From Glaciecola sp. 33A (GTDB taxonomy: Bacteria; Pseudomonadota; Gammaproteobacteria; Enterobacterales; Alteromonadaceae), in the NCBI RefSeq assembly GCF_002836745.1, contig NZ_PJAR01000029.1:24929-88928 (forward strand): DNA of 64,000 nucleotides, in the 5' to 3' direction. Position 1 is the first letter of the stretch. The number at the start of each line of letters is the position of its first letter. This document shows, piece after piece, positions 50,646 to 60,011 of the stretch. The position numbers and the translations under genes were made by a program. Below the pieces are notes generated by a model, which was not told where the DNA came from, did no database searches, and worked only from the letters and a program-made list of their open reading frames with translations.

Positions 50646-52985
50646 ATGATCAAAATATTAGGGCTGTTCATTGCTTTTTTGGGTCTACCAATGTCAGTTG
50701 GCGGTATTTATCTTTGGTGGCTTGGAGGCTCTGTTTATTATGCTCTGGCTGGCTCCATGCTAGTTGCATCCGGTTGGTTGATATTCAGGCAACGATTTAT
50801 TGGTGTTTGGCTTTACATCGTGACCTATATAATCACGATTATTTGGTCATTTTGGGAAGCCGATGGTCAGGTTTGGGCTTTGCTTCCTCGCTTGTTTGGT
50901 TTGTCATTGGTGTTAGTTCTACTGCTGCCACTCAGTGCAAAAATGCAACACAGCCCACTGAAATTAAAACAGTCTTATGGATTAGCGTCATTAGTGTTGA
51001 TCTCCATGTGCCTGGTGGGTGGTTTTTATGGTTCAAATAAGCCTGTCAGCGCGTCAGTAATTGCAGCAGACACATCATCTTACGATACAGATCCATCGCT
51101 ACATAAAGTAGGTGCTGATTGGCCAGCTTATGGCGGCACTTATGCAGCAAGACGCAGTTCTCCGTTGCAACAAATCAACACTAATAACATCAGAAGTTTA
51201 GAACGAGCTTGGATATTTCACACCGGAGATATGCCAGAAGGTGACCCATCACAAAGCAAATATGCCGCAGAAACTACGCCGCTTAAAATCGGTGACCTAC
51301 TGTATTTATGCACTGCGACAAACACCTTGATTGCGCTTGATGCCAATAATGGTCAACAAGTTTGGCGTCATAACCCAGATGTGAAAAAAACATTTATACC
51401 CTATAGCGCTTCTTGCAGAGGGGTTGCTTACTACGACGATGGCAGCCACAGTGGCAAGGCTTGTGAGAAACGCATTATTGAGGGCACTTTAGATGGTCGT
51501 TTGATTGCTGTTGATGCAATGACGGGAGAACGGTGCATGGATTTTGCCAATGCTGGTGCTGCCGACATTACCATTGGTATGGGTGAAGTTGAACCCGGTA
51601 TGGTTGCCATGACATCGGCTCCCACCATCATCAAAGGTGTAGTGGTCACCGGCCACCAAGTCAAAGACGGGGTAAGTATCGACGCGCCATCAGGCGTATT
51701 ACAAGGCTTTGATGCGTTATCAGGTGAACACTTGTGGGCGTGGGATATGGGTCAAGCTAATTTAACCGACAGACCAAATACGGGCAGCTTCACTCGTGGT
51801 ACACCCAATATGTGGACTACCGCTTCTGGCGATGAAGAATTAGGCTTAGTTTATATGCCTATGGGCAATTCAGCCGGTGACTACCTGAGTTCTAAGCGCT
51901 CGGCAGCAGAGGTTCGTTATTCAACCGCTTTAGTGGCAATTGATGTATTAACGGGTAAACCAGTTTGGCACTTTCGCGCTGTGGATATCGATGTGTGGGA
52001 CTATGACCTAGGTTCACAAGCCACTTTGGTTGACTTCCCCACCAATAATGGCACAACACCGGCTTTGATTTTACCCACTAAACAAGGCGACATTTACGTG
52101 TTAGATCGCCTCACCGGAAAACCGTTGACGGAGGTGATTCGAAAAGCGGCTCCTAATCGCGGTGTTGAGCCAAGTGAGAGGGCAAAAACGCAACCCTTTT
52201 CCGGTTTTCATACGCTAGCAAAACCGCCATTAACTGAACGTGATATGTGGGGCATGTCACCGATTGATCAAATGCTTTGCCGCATTCAATTTCGACAAGC
52301 TAGCTATGCTGGTATATACACCCCTCCCACCACTAAGCAGCCTTGGATTCAATACCCAGGTTATAACGGAGGGTCAGACTGGGGAGGTGTGGCGGTTGAC
52401 ACCAAACAACGCATCATTGTAGCTAATTACAATGACATACCCAATTACAACAGACTGATTCCCAGAGCCGAAACTGACGAGCTATTGCTATCTCAAAAAG
52501 CCGGCTCACATGCGGCATTAGCACCACAAAAAGGTGCACCCTATGGCATTGATGTCAACGCAGGGTGGCGCATGCCCTTCACTCAGCTGTTGTGCAAAGA
52601 ACCGCCGTATGGCGGGATCAGGGCGATTAACTTAGATACTGGTGAGCAATTGTGGGACCGGCCATTAGGAACAGCCCGACGCAATGGACCCTTTGGCATT
52701 CCTTCGATGCTGCCATTCAATATTGGCACTCCAAACAATGGCGGCGCCGTAATTACCGCTGGCGGTTTGATCTTCATAGCTGCTGCAACAGATGACTTAA
52801 TCAGGGCCATTGATATAAACACCGGTGAAACACTGTGGCAAGATATCTTGCCTGCTGGTGGACAGGCTACTCCGATGACTTACGAACACCAAGGCAAGCA
52901 GTATGTGGTGATCATGGCTGGCGGGCATCACTTTATGAACACACCGATTGGTGATGCGTTGATTGCTTATGCGCTACCCGACTAA
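50646..52985 (+). CDS. gcd: Membrane-bound PQQ-dependent glucose dehydrogenase
   Basis: 779 residues from the ATG at 50646 with AAAGG upstream; an in-frame GTG three codons earlier is possible. Five N-terminal helices (to about residue 140) anchor a periplasmic eight-bladed propeller binding PQQ and Ca2+. Typical stretches: DWPAYGGTYAARRSSPL, FKIG-type TPLKIGDLLYLCTATNTLIA, RGVAYYDD, DIDVWDYDLGSQ, GPFGIPSMLPFNIGTPNNGG and GGQATPMTYEHQGKQYVVIM. It oxidises glucose and other aldoses to lactones and feeds ubiquinone. No pqq biosynthesis genes occur in this window. Confidence 0.93.
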   Translation: MIKILGLFIAFLGLPMSVGGIYLWWLGGSVYYALAGSMLVASGWLIFRQRFIGVWLYIVTYIITIIWSFWEADGQVWALLPRLFGLSLVLVLLLPLSAKMQHSPLKLKQSYGLASLVLISMCLVGGFYGSNKPVSASVIAADTSSYDTDPSLHKVGADWPAYGGTYAARRSSPLQQINTNNIRSLERAWIFHTGDMPEGDPSQSKYAAETTPLKIGDLLYLCTATNTLIALDANNGQQVWRHNPDVKKTFIPYSASCRGVAYYDDGSHSGKACEKRIIEGTLDGRLIAVDAMTGERCMDFANAGAADITIGMGEVEPGMVAMTSAPTIIKGVVVTGHQVKDGVSIDAPSGVLQGFDALSGEHLWAWDMGQANLTDRPNTGSFTRGTPNMWTTASGDEELGLVYMPMGNSAGDYLSSKRSAAEVRYSTALVAIDVLTGKPVWHFRAVDIDVWDYDLGSQATLVDFPTNNGTTPALILPTKQGDIYVLDRLTGKPLTEVIRKAAPNRGVEPSERAKTQPFSGFHTLAKPPLTERDMWGMSPIDQMLCRIQFRQASYAGIYTPPTTKQPWIQYPGYNGGSDWGGVAVDTKQRIIVANYNDIPNYNRLIPRAETDELLLSQKAGSHAALAPQKGAPYGIDVNAGWRMPFTQLLCKEPPYGGIRAINLDTGEQLWDRPLGTARRNGPFGIPSMLPFNIGTPNNGGAVITAGGLIFIAAATDDLIRAIDINTGETLWQDILPAGGQATPMTYEHQGKQYVVIMAGGHHFMNTPIGDALIAYALPD

Positions 52986-53131
52986 TAACAAGGCTGATTT
53001 AATTATCGGATTAAGTCCCCTTTGTCGCACTGGAATGGCTTTATTATTAGTGTTATGCCAGTGGCAGCTGTTCCGGTTGTTATTTTCTCGAAGGACTAAA
53101 CGTAAACTTATTAACCGAAAGGCGAATTGAT

Positions 53132-54490
53132 TTGAGCTTAAAAATTAATAAGAAGGATCGTGAGCATGCTCCACTAGAGCACGGTTTTTTAAAGGTATCT
53201 TCACCTGTGGAGGTCTTTATTGACAGCCAAGTGGTTACAGGAATAGCGCTATTTGTTTCTGTCATAATCGCTATGGTATTAGTTAACTTTGGATGGCAAC
53301 AAACCTATGCTGCGCTAAACGCGATGAGATTAACCGTTTCCCTTGGCGATTGGGAAATAAGCCACTCTATACATTATTGGATAAATGATGGATTAATGGT
53401 GTTGTTTTTTTTCATTTTGGGTTTAGAAATAAAATATGAAATTTTGGTCGGTGCGCTCAGTAACATTAAAGATGCCGGATTGGTGATTGCGATGGCATTG
53501 GGTGGAATGCTATTACCCGCGCTTATTTATATATCCATCATTTGGTATGGTAATTCTGATGCTTATCAAGGTTGGGGCATACCCATGGCGACAGATGCAG
53601 CATTTGCGATCAGCATTCTGACGCTTTTAGGCGCAAAAGCACCGCGCGCAATTTTCGTAATCCTGACAGGCTTAGCCATTGTAGATGATATGGGAGCTGT
53701 GGCAGTTATTAGCCTTTTTTATACTGAGCAGATTGTTGGCGAGTCACTTGCTTGGGCTGGTCTCACATTACTATCAATACTCTTAATGAACCTTTTAGGG
53801 ATAAGAAAACCTATTTTTTACTTAGCCGGTGGCATTTTGCTGTGGTGGTTCATTCTTCAATCGGGTGTTCATGCCACAACGGCGGGTATTCTGGCTGCCA
53901 TGATGGTGCCTACGCAACCACATGCTAATAAAATTTGGTTTCGAAAAAAAATGGAAAATGTCATTGAAAATTTTCAAGAAATGGATGACCCGCACAAATC
54001 CATTATAGAGAATGGAAAGCAACACGCCCTTGCTGAAGAGGCTGAGGATATTGCTAAGCTATCCACCGCACCAATTTTACGTTGGGGCTCCACTCTAGAT
54101 AAGCCTGTGAGCCTAATTATTTTACCTTTATTCGCGTTTTTAAATGCGGGGGTCATGTTACCCACTGCAATTCCAAAAGTAGCCGATGCTTTGATTACGC
54201 TGGCAATAATGCTCGCGTTGGTTTTAGGAAAAGGCATTGGCATAAGCCTTTTTGCTTGGCTAGGTTTGAAAATGGGCTTAGTAAGACTGCCCTCCAGTGT
54301 GTGCTTTTCTCAAATAGTTGGGGTCGGTTTTTTAGCCGGAGTCGGGTTTACAATGTCTTTGTTTATTTCTGTGTTGGCGTTCGAAGGGCAAGCTGAATTA
54401 ATTGAACAAGCAAAGCTAGGGATATTATTGGGCTCATTAATCGCAGGTATTTTGGGAGTGCTTATTTTGCTATTTTCTTCGAAAAATTGA
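53132..54490 (+). CDS. nhaA: NhaA-family Na+/H+ antiporter
   Basis: A 452-residue antiporter with about 12 helices. The ion-site residues are Asp155 in PMATDAAFAISIL and the pair Asp185-Asp186 in LAIVDDMGAVAV, equivalent to E. coli Asp133, Asp163 and Asp164. The start is TTG at 53132 with AAAGG upstream. A hydrophilic insert of about 50 residues (KKMENVIENFQEMDDP and following) between late helices is longer than in E. coli NhaA (388 residues). Confidence 0.93.
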   Translation: MSLKINKKDREHAPLEHGFLKVSSPVEVFIDSQVVTGIALFVSVIIAMVLVNFGWQQTYAALNAMRLTVSLGDWEISHSIHYWINDGLMVLFFFILGLEIKYEILVGALSNIKDAGLVIAMALGGMLLPALIYISIIWYGNSDAYQGWGIPMATDAAFAISILTLLGAKAPRAIFVILTGLAIVDDMGAVAVISLFYTEQIVGESLAWAGLTLLSILLMNLLGIRKPIFYLAGGILLWWFILQSGVHATTAGILAAMMVPTQPHANKIWFRKKMENVIENFQEMDDPHKSIIENGKQHALAEEAEDIAKLSTAPILRWGSTLDKPVSLIILPLFAFLNAGVMLPTAIPKVADALITLAIMLALVLGKGIGISLFAWLGLKMGLVRLPSSVCFSQIVGVGFLAGVGFTMSLFISVLAFEGQAELIEQAKLGILLGSLIAGILGVLILLFSSKN

Positions 54491-54700
54491 ATAAGTAGTC
54501 GACTTAGTTTTAATTTTTAAACAACCAAAAGTAGCTCAAAGGTACATTTGAGTATTGGTAGCTGTCGTATTTGTTTAAAACTCAACTGAGGTTTAATAGT
54601 AACAACAATAGGACAAATCAAAGACGAAAATTATCAAAAAAATGGCGTATTCAGCGGGGTAATATTCAATTATCAGCCATAACTGAATAAGGAGAAAATA

Positions 54701-55447
54701 ATGAAAAAGTTAGCAAAGTTATATCGCATGCATACGAGTGAACATATCTGTCCGTATGGGCTTCGCTCGAAAGACTTACTTCAAAGACAGGGTTTTGACG
54801 TAGAGGATAACAAACTGACCTCTCGCAAAGAAACCGACAAATTTAAGAAAGAGCACAATGTCGAAACAACACCTCAAACGTTTATAGAGGGTGAGCGCGA
54901 GGGTGGTTATGATGCGCTAAGAGACTATTTTGATATGGAACCTGCGGGTCAAACAGGCACTACTTACACGCCTATTTTAGCAATTTTCGCGGTTGCGTTT
55001 TTAATGGCAATAGCGATAGCCTTTGCTTATACAGAAAGTATCAGCTTAATAAAGATAATCGAACTCTTTGTCGCATTCAGCATGACCGTATTAGCTATTC
55101 AAAAGCTGAGAGACCTCTACACGTTTGCAAATTCGTTTATTACTTATGATCTGCTCGCAATGCGCAATTTACGCTACGCGTATGTTTACCCATTTGCAGA
55201 ACTGTTTGTAGGTGTCGGAATGCTCGCTTCGTTATCAGGTTTCATCGTTGGTCCTATGTCACTATTCATCGGGACAGTTGGTGCAATTTCAGTATTTAAA
55301 GCCGTGTACATTGATAAGCGTAAACTGAAATGTGCCTGTGTGGGAGGTGATAGTAACGTCCCCCTTGGTTTTGCATCGCTTACCGAAAATTTATTTATGA
55401 TTGCGGCAGGTGCATGGATGCTAGCGAAAGGGCTCGGAGCAGGTTAA
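54701..55447 (+). CDS. Glutaredoxin-MauE/DoxX membrane fusion protein
   Basis: A 248-residue protein. Residues 1-80 are a glutaredoxin domain with CPYG at 17-20, a single-Cys form of CPYC, and the cis-Pro loop VETTPQTFIEGE. Residues 90-245 hold four helices of the MauE/DoxX type, with PFAELFVGVGMLASLSG and a Cys pair in KLKCACVGGDSNVPLG. MauE-type proteins take part in membrane thiol chemistry. Its stop overlaps the RND adaptor start by one base, so it is co-transcribed with the efflux pair, an unusual partner. Confidence 0.82.
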   Translation: MKKLAKLYRMHTSEHICPYGLRSKDLLQRQGFDVEDNKLTSRKETDKFKKEHNVETTPQTFIEGEREGGYDALRDYFDMEPAGQTGTTYTPILAIFAVAFLMAIAIAFAYTESISLIKIIELFVAFSMTVLAIQKLRDLYTFANSFITYDLLAMRNLRYAYVYPFAELFVGVGMLASLSGFIVGPMSLFIGTVGAISVFKAVYIDKRKLKCACVGGDSNVPLGFASLTENLFMIAAGAWMLAKGLGAG

Positions 55448-56820
55448 TGAACAAAAAATTGAGTGAACTTGGTTTACACGAGGAAAATAGCATTATGAAT
55501 TCAGAATCTGGTGTTCTTCACACCTACTGGCAAAAAACAAAGGTTAGATACCCTTTTACCCCGACGAAGAGGATAACCTTAATATTTACGGCATGTTTGA
55601 GCCTGTTATTGTTAACGGGCTGCACGGACAATCCGGATCAGTCCCTATCAAACTCTTCTCAAAAGGGTAAAGAGCAAACGCGGGAGCGTCCTTTAAAGAT
55701 AGTAAATGTCATGACGATAGAACCACAAATAATATCCATGAATAACGAATTACCCGGCCGTGTAGAGGCCTTCAAGACAGCAGAAATTCGTCCTCAAGTG
55801 AGCGGTATTATTCTATCGCGTTTTTTTGAAGAAGGTAGCCTTGTTGAAGAAGGTCAGCAACTCTACCAGATTGATCCGGCAAGATATGAGGCAGATTATC
55901 AAAGCACAAATGCGAGTTTGCAAAATATTAAAGCAGAACGGGAGCTTGCCCTTGCATTACAGAGCCGCTATCTAAGCCTGATAAAAACCAACGCCGTAAG
56001 TGAGCAAGAGCTTGATAGCGCTAAGGCAAGTGTGGCACAAGCCGAAGCCGCTGTTGCTCTCGCGCGGGCTGAGGTGAAAACAGCAAAAATCAACCTTGAC
56101 TACACTAAGGTTTATGCACCCATTTCAGGATATATTAGTCCATCGACAGTGACCGACGGTGCTCTCGTTACTGCGCAACAACAAGCAGCTTTAGCAACAA
56201 TTAGACAACTTGACCCAGTTTACGTCGACTTGTCTCAGTCGGCGGCCGGTGCAAAGACTTTGCAGCAAAGTTTAATGACCAGTCGCATGACAAAAGGCGA
56301 AGATGCCATGTTTGAGGTAACCCTTTTATTTGGCAATAACGATTTTGTCTATCCCCACAAAGGCAGTCTGTATGCTACTGATTTAGCCATAGATGAAAAC
56401 ACCGGTACGATTCGGTTGAGGTCTGTGTTTCCAAACCCAAATGCGGCTTTATTACCTGGCATGTTCGTGCGTGGAAGCATCGAGGAAATAGGGATTCAAG
56501 AAACAATCATAGTGCCGCAAAAAGCCGTCAGTATAGAGGCTGATGGCTCAAAGACGGTTTGGATTGTTGATGCTAATAATATAGCAAGCAAGCGTGCAGT
56601 GGTCACCAACAGCACTTACAAAAATAATTGGGTAATCAAAAGCGGCCTTAAAACGGGAGATACCGTTATTGTAGTGGGGACAATGATGTTGCAGCAAGGC
56701 TCCAAAGTTGCTCCTAAAAACATCAAATCGAAAGATTCAAATAATATGTCCTCTGGAGCAACGACATCTGATGACCGCACTACGGCCGATGCTGAAAATA
56801 ATAAAACAGGCTCAAATTAA
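55447..56820 (+). CDS. RND efflux periplasmic adaptor (membrane fusion lipoprotein)
   Basis: 457 residues from the ATG at 55447, which has GGAG nearby upstream and overlaps the previous stop; a start at 55495 is possible. A lipobox LLTGC places the lipidated Cys at residue 59 from this start (43 from the other), an unusually long leader. The AcrA-type order follows: lipoyl half-motifs GRVEAFKTAEIRPQVSG and YAPISGYISPSTV, a helical hairpin with NAVSEQELDSAKASVAQAEA, and the beta-barrel (GTIRLRSVFPNPNAALLPGM). It links the inner-membrane pump to an outer-membrane channel, not encoded here. Confidence 0.93.
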   Translation: MNKKLSELGLHEENSIMNSESGVLHTYWQKTKVRYPFTPTKRITLIFTACLSLLLLTGCTDNPDQSLSNSSQKGKEQTRERPLKIVNVMTIEPQIISMNNELPGRVEAFKTAEIRPQVSGIILSRFFEEGSLVEEGQQLYQIDPARYEADYQSTNASLQNIKAERELALALQSRYLSLIKTNAVSEQELDSAKASVAQAEAAVALARAEVKTAKINLDYTKVYAPISGYISPSTVTDGALVTAQQQAALATIRQLDPVYVDLSQSAAGAKTLQQSLMTSRMTKGEDAMFEVTLLFGNNDFVYPHKGSLYATDLAIDENTGTIRLRSVFPNPNAALLPGMFVRGSIEEIGIQETIIVPQKAVSIEADGSKTVWIVDANNIASKRAVVTNSTYKNNWVIKSGLKTGDTVIVVGTMMLQQGSKVAPKNIKSKDSNNMSSGATTSDDRTTADAENNKTGSN

Positions 56821-59800
56821 TGATATCTAAATTTTTTATCGACAGACCAATTTTTGCATGGGTTATTGCCATCGTTATTATAGGCTTAGGCTCTTTGGCT
56901 ATTACATCACTGCCGGTTGAACAATATCCAAATATAGCCGCACCTAAGATATCAATATCGGTCACTTATCCAGGCGCATCAGCGCAAACACTAGAAAACA
57001 CGGTGACACAAGTAATTGAGCAAAGTCTGACTGGTATCGATAATTTACGTTATATCCAATCGCAAAGTTCCTCTTCAGGACGTGCAACTATCAACCTTAC
57101 TTTTGAGCCGGGAACTGACGCTGATATCGCGCAGGTACAAACACAAAATAAAGTATCGCAAGCAGAGTCATCTCTTCCTCAAGCCGTCCAGCGGCTGGGC
57201 GTTGCTGTCAGAAAAGCGGGAAGCAGTTACGCCCTTATCGTTAGTTTTTATTCAACGGATGATTCATATGGACGAAATGAAATCTCTGACTTCTTGGCGT
57301 CTAACCTTGAAGAACCACTCAGCCGGATAGATGGCGTGGGGCAAATTAGGACATTCGGCCCTGAGCATGCCATGCGTATCTGGCTCAATCCACAATTAAT
57401 GAACAATCTCAACATCACAACACGAGATGTTATTAATGCCGTTCAGGAGCAAAATGTACAACTAGCGACCGGTCAAATTGGCGGAGCGCCCAGTGTTGAA
57501 GGTCAGCAGCTCAACGCTACAATTACGTCGCAGTCATTACTTGAAACCGTAGCAGAATTCGAAGCAATTTTACTAACAGTTAATCAGGATGGCTCCCAAG
57601 CAACCTTAGGTGATGTTGCCCGCGTTGAAATTGGTGCGGAAAGTTACAGTGTCATTGGACGCTACAATCGCCAGCCTGCATCAGGAATTGCCATCGAGTT
57701 GACTCCTAATGCGAATGCTTTACAAACCGTTCAAGCGGTTAAAGACAGAATTCAAGAATTTAGCGACATCATTCCTGAGCAATTAGAAATCGCCTATCCT
57801 TTAGATATTTCACCTTTTGTGGAAGCGTCAATTTATGAAGTAATTAAAACGCTGTTGATTGCTGTCATATTGGTTATTTTAGTCCTTTACGCATTTTTAC
57901 AAACATCGCGTGCGACTTTTATCCCAACAGTGGCGATACCCGTTGTGTTGCTCGGGACGTTTGCGTTTCTTTATGCTTTTGGTTACTCAATAAATATTCT
58001 CACATTATTCGCCCTTGTATTAGCCATTGGTATGTTGGTTGATGATGCGATAGTGGTTACCGAAAACATCGAAAACAAATTGGAAAATGATCCGAATATG
58101 ACGCCAAAGGATGCTTCAGTTAAGGCGATGAAAGAAATTTCAGGGGCGCTTATTGGAACAACGGTTGTCATATGGGCAGTGTTTATTCCGATTACATTCT
58201 TTGAAGGTTCAACAGGCGTAATATATCGACAATTTGCGGTGACTATTTCTGTAGCAATGGGCATTTCGCTTTTTATCGCGCTGACTCTCTCCCCATCGTT
58301 GTGCGCCATCGTTCTAAAACAAGGTAAAACGGAAAAGAAAACAGGATTTTTTGGCTTGTTCAATCGGGGCTTTAAAAAATTGAAGGGAGGACATGAAAAT
58401 TTATTAGTGAAGTTATTGGCAAGTCGAATTGTTTTACCGTTAGTTTTCTTAGCGATGATTGCGGTTACCGTTGGTGTATTTGTTAAAATACCCACTTCGT
58501 TTTTGCCAGATGAGGATCAGGGACGCATGTTCACCCTCGTTAGTGGGCCTGTAAGTTCAACATTGCAACAAACCGTTGAGAAAAACAAGCAAATCGAGGA
58601 CTTCTATTTAGAGCAGACAAACGGTGCGGTTGAAGGAATATTCACTGCCGCTGGTTTCAGCTTTTCTGGTAACAGTCAAAACGTAGGTATCGGTTTTATC
58701 AAAATGAAACCTTGGGCGCAGCGCGGAGAAAGTCAAAGCGTCTTCCGGATCAGCGAACAAGCGGGCAAGGCACTGTCAACTGTGCCAGACGCCATGATCA
58801 TTCCAATTGTGCCGCCCGCAGTAGCAGCGCTAGGAAACTCAAGTGGTTTTGAATTTCAACTAGTCGATAGGGCAGGTTTGGGACAAGGCGCGCTTAATGA
58901 TGCAATGCAACAATTCATTCGAGAGGCAAATAAAAGCGGTCTGCTCAATAGGGTTCGTTTCAACGGACTGCCGCCTAGTCCACAATATGATATTGATATC
59001 GATTCCGCAAAAGCGCGAGCACTCGGTGTGCCAATTGCAACAATTAATCAAACTTTAAGCACCGCTCTGGGTGGTTCTTATATCAACGATTTCATAGAAA
59101 ACGGCCGCATAAAGAAAGTATACGCGCAAGCGGACGCTGAGTATCGGATGTCGCCAACTGATATAGAACGATGGCACGTGCGCAATGCATCGGGTGGAAT
59201 GGTGCCTCTGTCAACGTTTGGATCAGGTGAATGGACATACGGCCCATCCAAGCTAACGCGGTTCAATGGGAAATCATCCCGTGAAGTTCAAGGTGAAGCA
59301 GCAAAAGGCGTCAGTTCAGGTGAGGCTCTCAATCAGGTCTCAAAATTGGTTGGAAATTTGCCAAAAGGAATTGGTTTACAGTGGACCGGACTATCGTATG
59401 AAGAGAAACAATCGGGTGGTCAGGCATGGATAGTTTATATGATTTCAATAATAGCTGTGTTTCTTGCATTGGCGGCTTTATATGAGAGCTGGACAATTCC
59501 TTTGGCGATTATGTTAACTGTGCCACTGGGTATATTTGGTGCGGTTCTAGCAACGTGGGGGACAGGACAAGCTAATGATGTGTATTTTCAGGTAGGTTTA
59601 TTAATGACGATTGCTTTGGCTGCCAAAAATGCAATTTTGATTATTGAGTTTGCAAAAACTAACCTTGAGGAAGGCATGAGTGTTTATGATTCTGCGGTAA
59701 CTGCCGCGAAGCAGAGACTTCGCCCTATTCTGATGACGTCATTGACATTTATTTTGGGCGTTATGCCGTTGGCATTTGCTTCGGGGCCTGGCTCGGGTGC

Positions 59801-59939
59801 ACAGAATGCAATATCAATTGGCGTACTGGGTGGTATTACGGCCACAACAATATTGGTTTTATTTTTCGCGCCATTCTTCTTTATTTGGGTCATGCGCCTA
59901 TTTAAGACTGAAGAGCTAAAAAGTGACCGTCAAAGTTAG
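56820..59939 (+). CDS. RND multidrug efflux permease, HAE1 (AcrB-like) family
   Basis: A 1039-residue proton-driven trimeric pump. FFIDRPIFAWVIAIVIIGLG starts TM1, the proton-relay Asp pair lies in GMLVDDAIVVTENIE, and the second half has MTIALAAKNAILIIEFAK and LRPILMTSLTFILGVMPLAF. Length matches AcrB (1049). The start overlaps the adaptor stop by one base. No TetR repressor or TolC-like gene is adjacent. Confidence 0.95.
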   Translation: MISKFFIDRPIFAWVIAIVIIGLGSLAITSLPVEQYPNIAAPKISISVTYPGASAQTLENTVTQVIEQSLTGIDNLRYIQSQSSSSGRATINLTFEPGTDADIAQVQTQNKVSQAESSLPQAVQRLGVAVRKAGSSYALIVSFYSTDDSYGRNEISDFLASNLEEPLSRIDGVGQIRTFGPEHAMRIWLNPQLMNNLNITTRDVINAVQEQNVQLATGQIGGAPSVEGQQLNATITSQSLLETVAEFEAILLTVNQDGSQATLGDVARVEIGAESYSVIGRYNRQPASGIAIELTPNANALQTVQAVKDRIQEFSDIIPEQLEIAYPLDISPFVEASIYEVIKTLLIAVILVILVLYAFLQTSRATFIPTVAIPVVLLGTFAFLYAFGYSINILTLFALVLAIGMLVDDAIVVTENIENKLENDPNMTPKDASVKAMKEISGALIGTTVVIWAVFIPITFFEGSTGVIYRQFAVTISVAMGISLFIALTLSPSLCAIVLKQGKTEKKTGFFGLFNRGFKKLKGGHENLLVKLLASRIVLPLVFLAMIAVTVGVFVKIPTSFLPDEDQGRMFTLVSGPVSSTLQQTVEKNKQIEDFYLEQTNGAVEGIFTAAGFSFSGNSQNVGIGFIKMKPWAQRGESQSVFRISEQAGKALSTVPDAMIIPIVPPAVAALGNSSGFEFQLVDRAGLGQGALNDAMQQFIREANKSGLLNRVRFNGLPPSPQYDIDIDSAKARALGVPIATINQTLSTALGGSYINDFIENGRIKKVYAQADAEYRMSPTDIERWHVRNASGGMVPLSTFGSGEWTYGPSKLTRFNGKSSREVQGEAAKGVSSGEALNQVSKLVGNLPKGIGLQWTGLSYEEKQSGGQAWIVYMISIIAVFLALAALYESWTIPLAIMLTVPLGIFGAVLATWGTGQANDVYFQVGLLMTIALAAKNAILIIEFAKTNLEEGMSVYDSAVTAAKQRLRPILMTSLTFILGVMPLAFASGPGSGAQNAISIGVLGGITATTILVLFFAPFFFIWVMRLFKTEELKSDRQS

Positions 59940-60011
59940 AGCAAAAATTAAATTGTAATTAACTTATGTAATTGCAAAACATTATTTAAAAAAAATATTG
60001 AGGTGAAGCAC

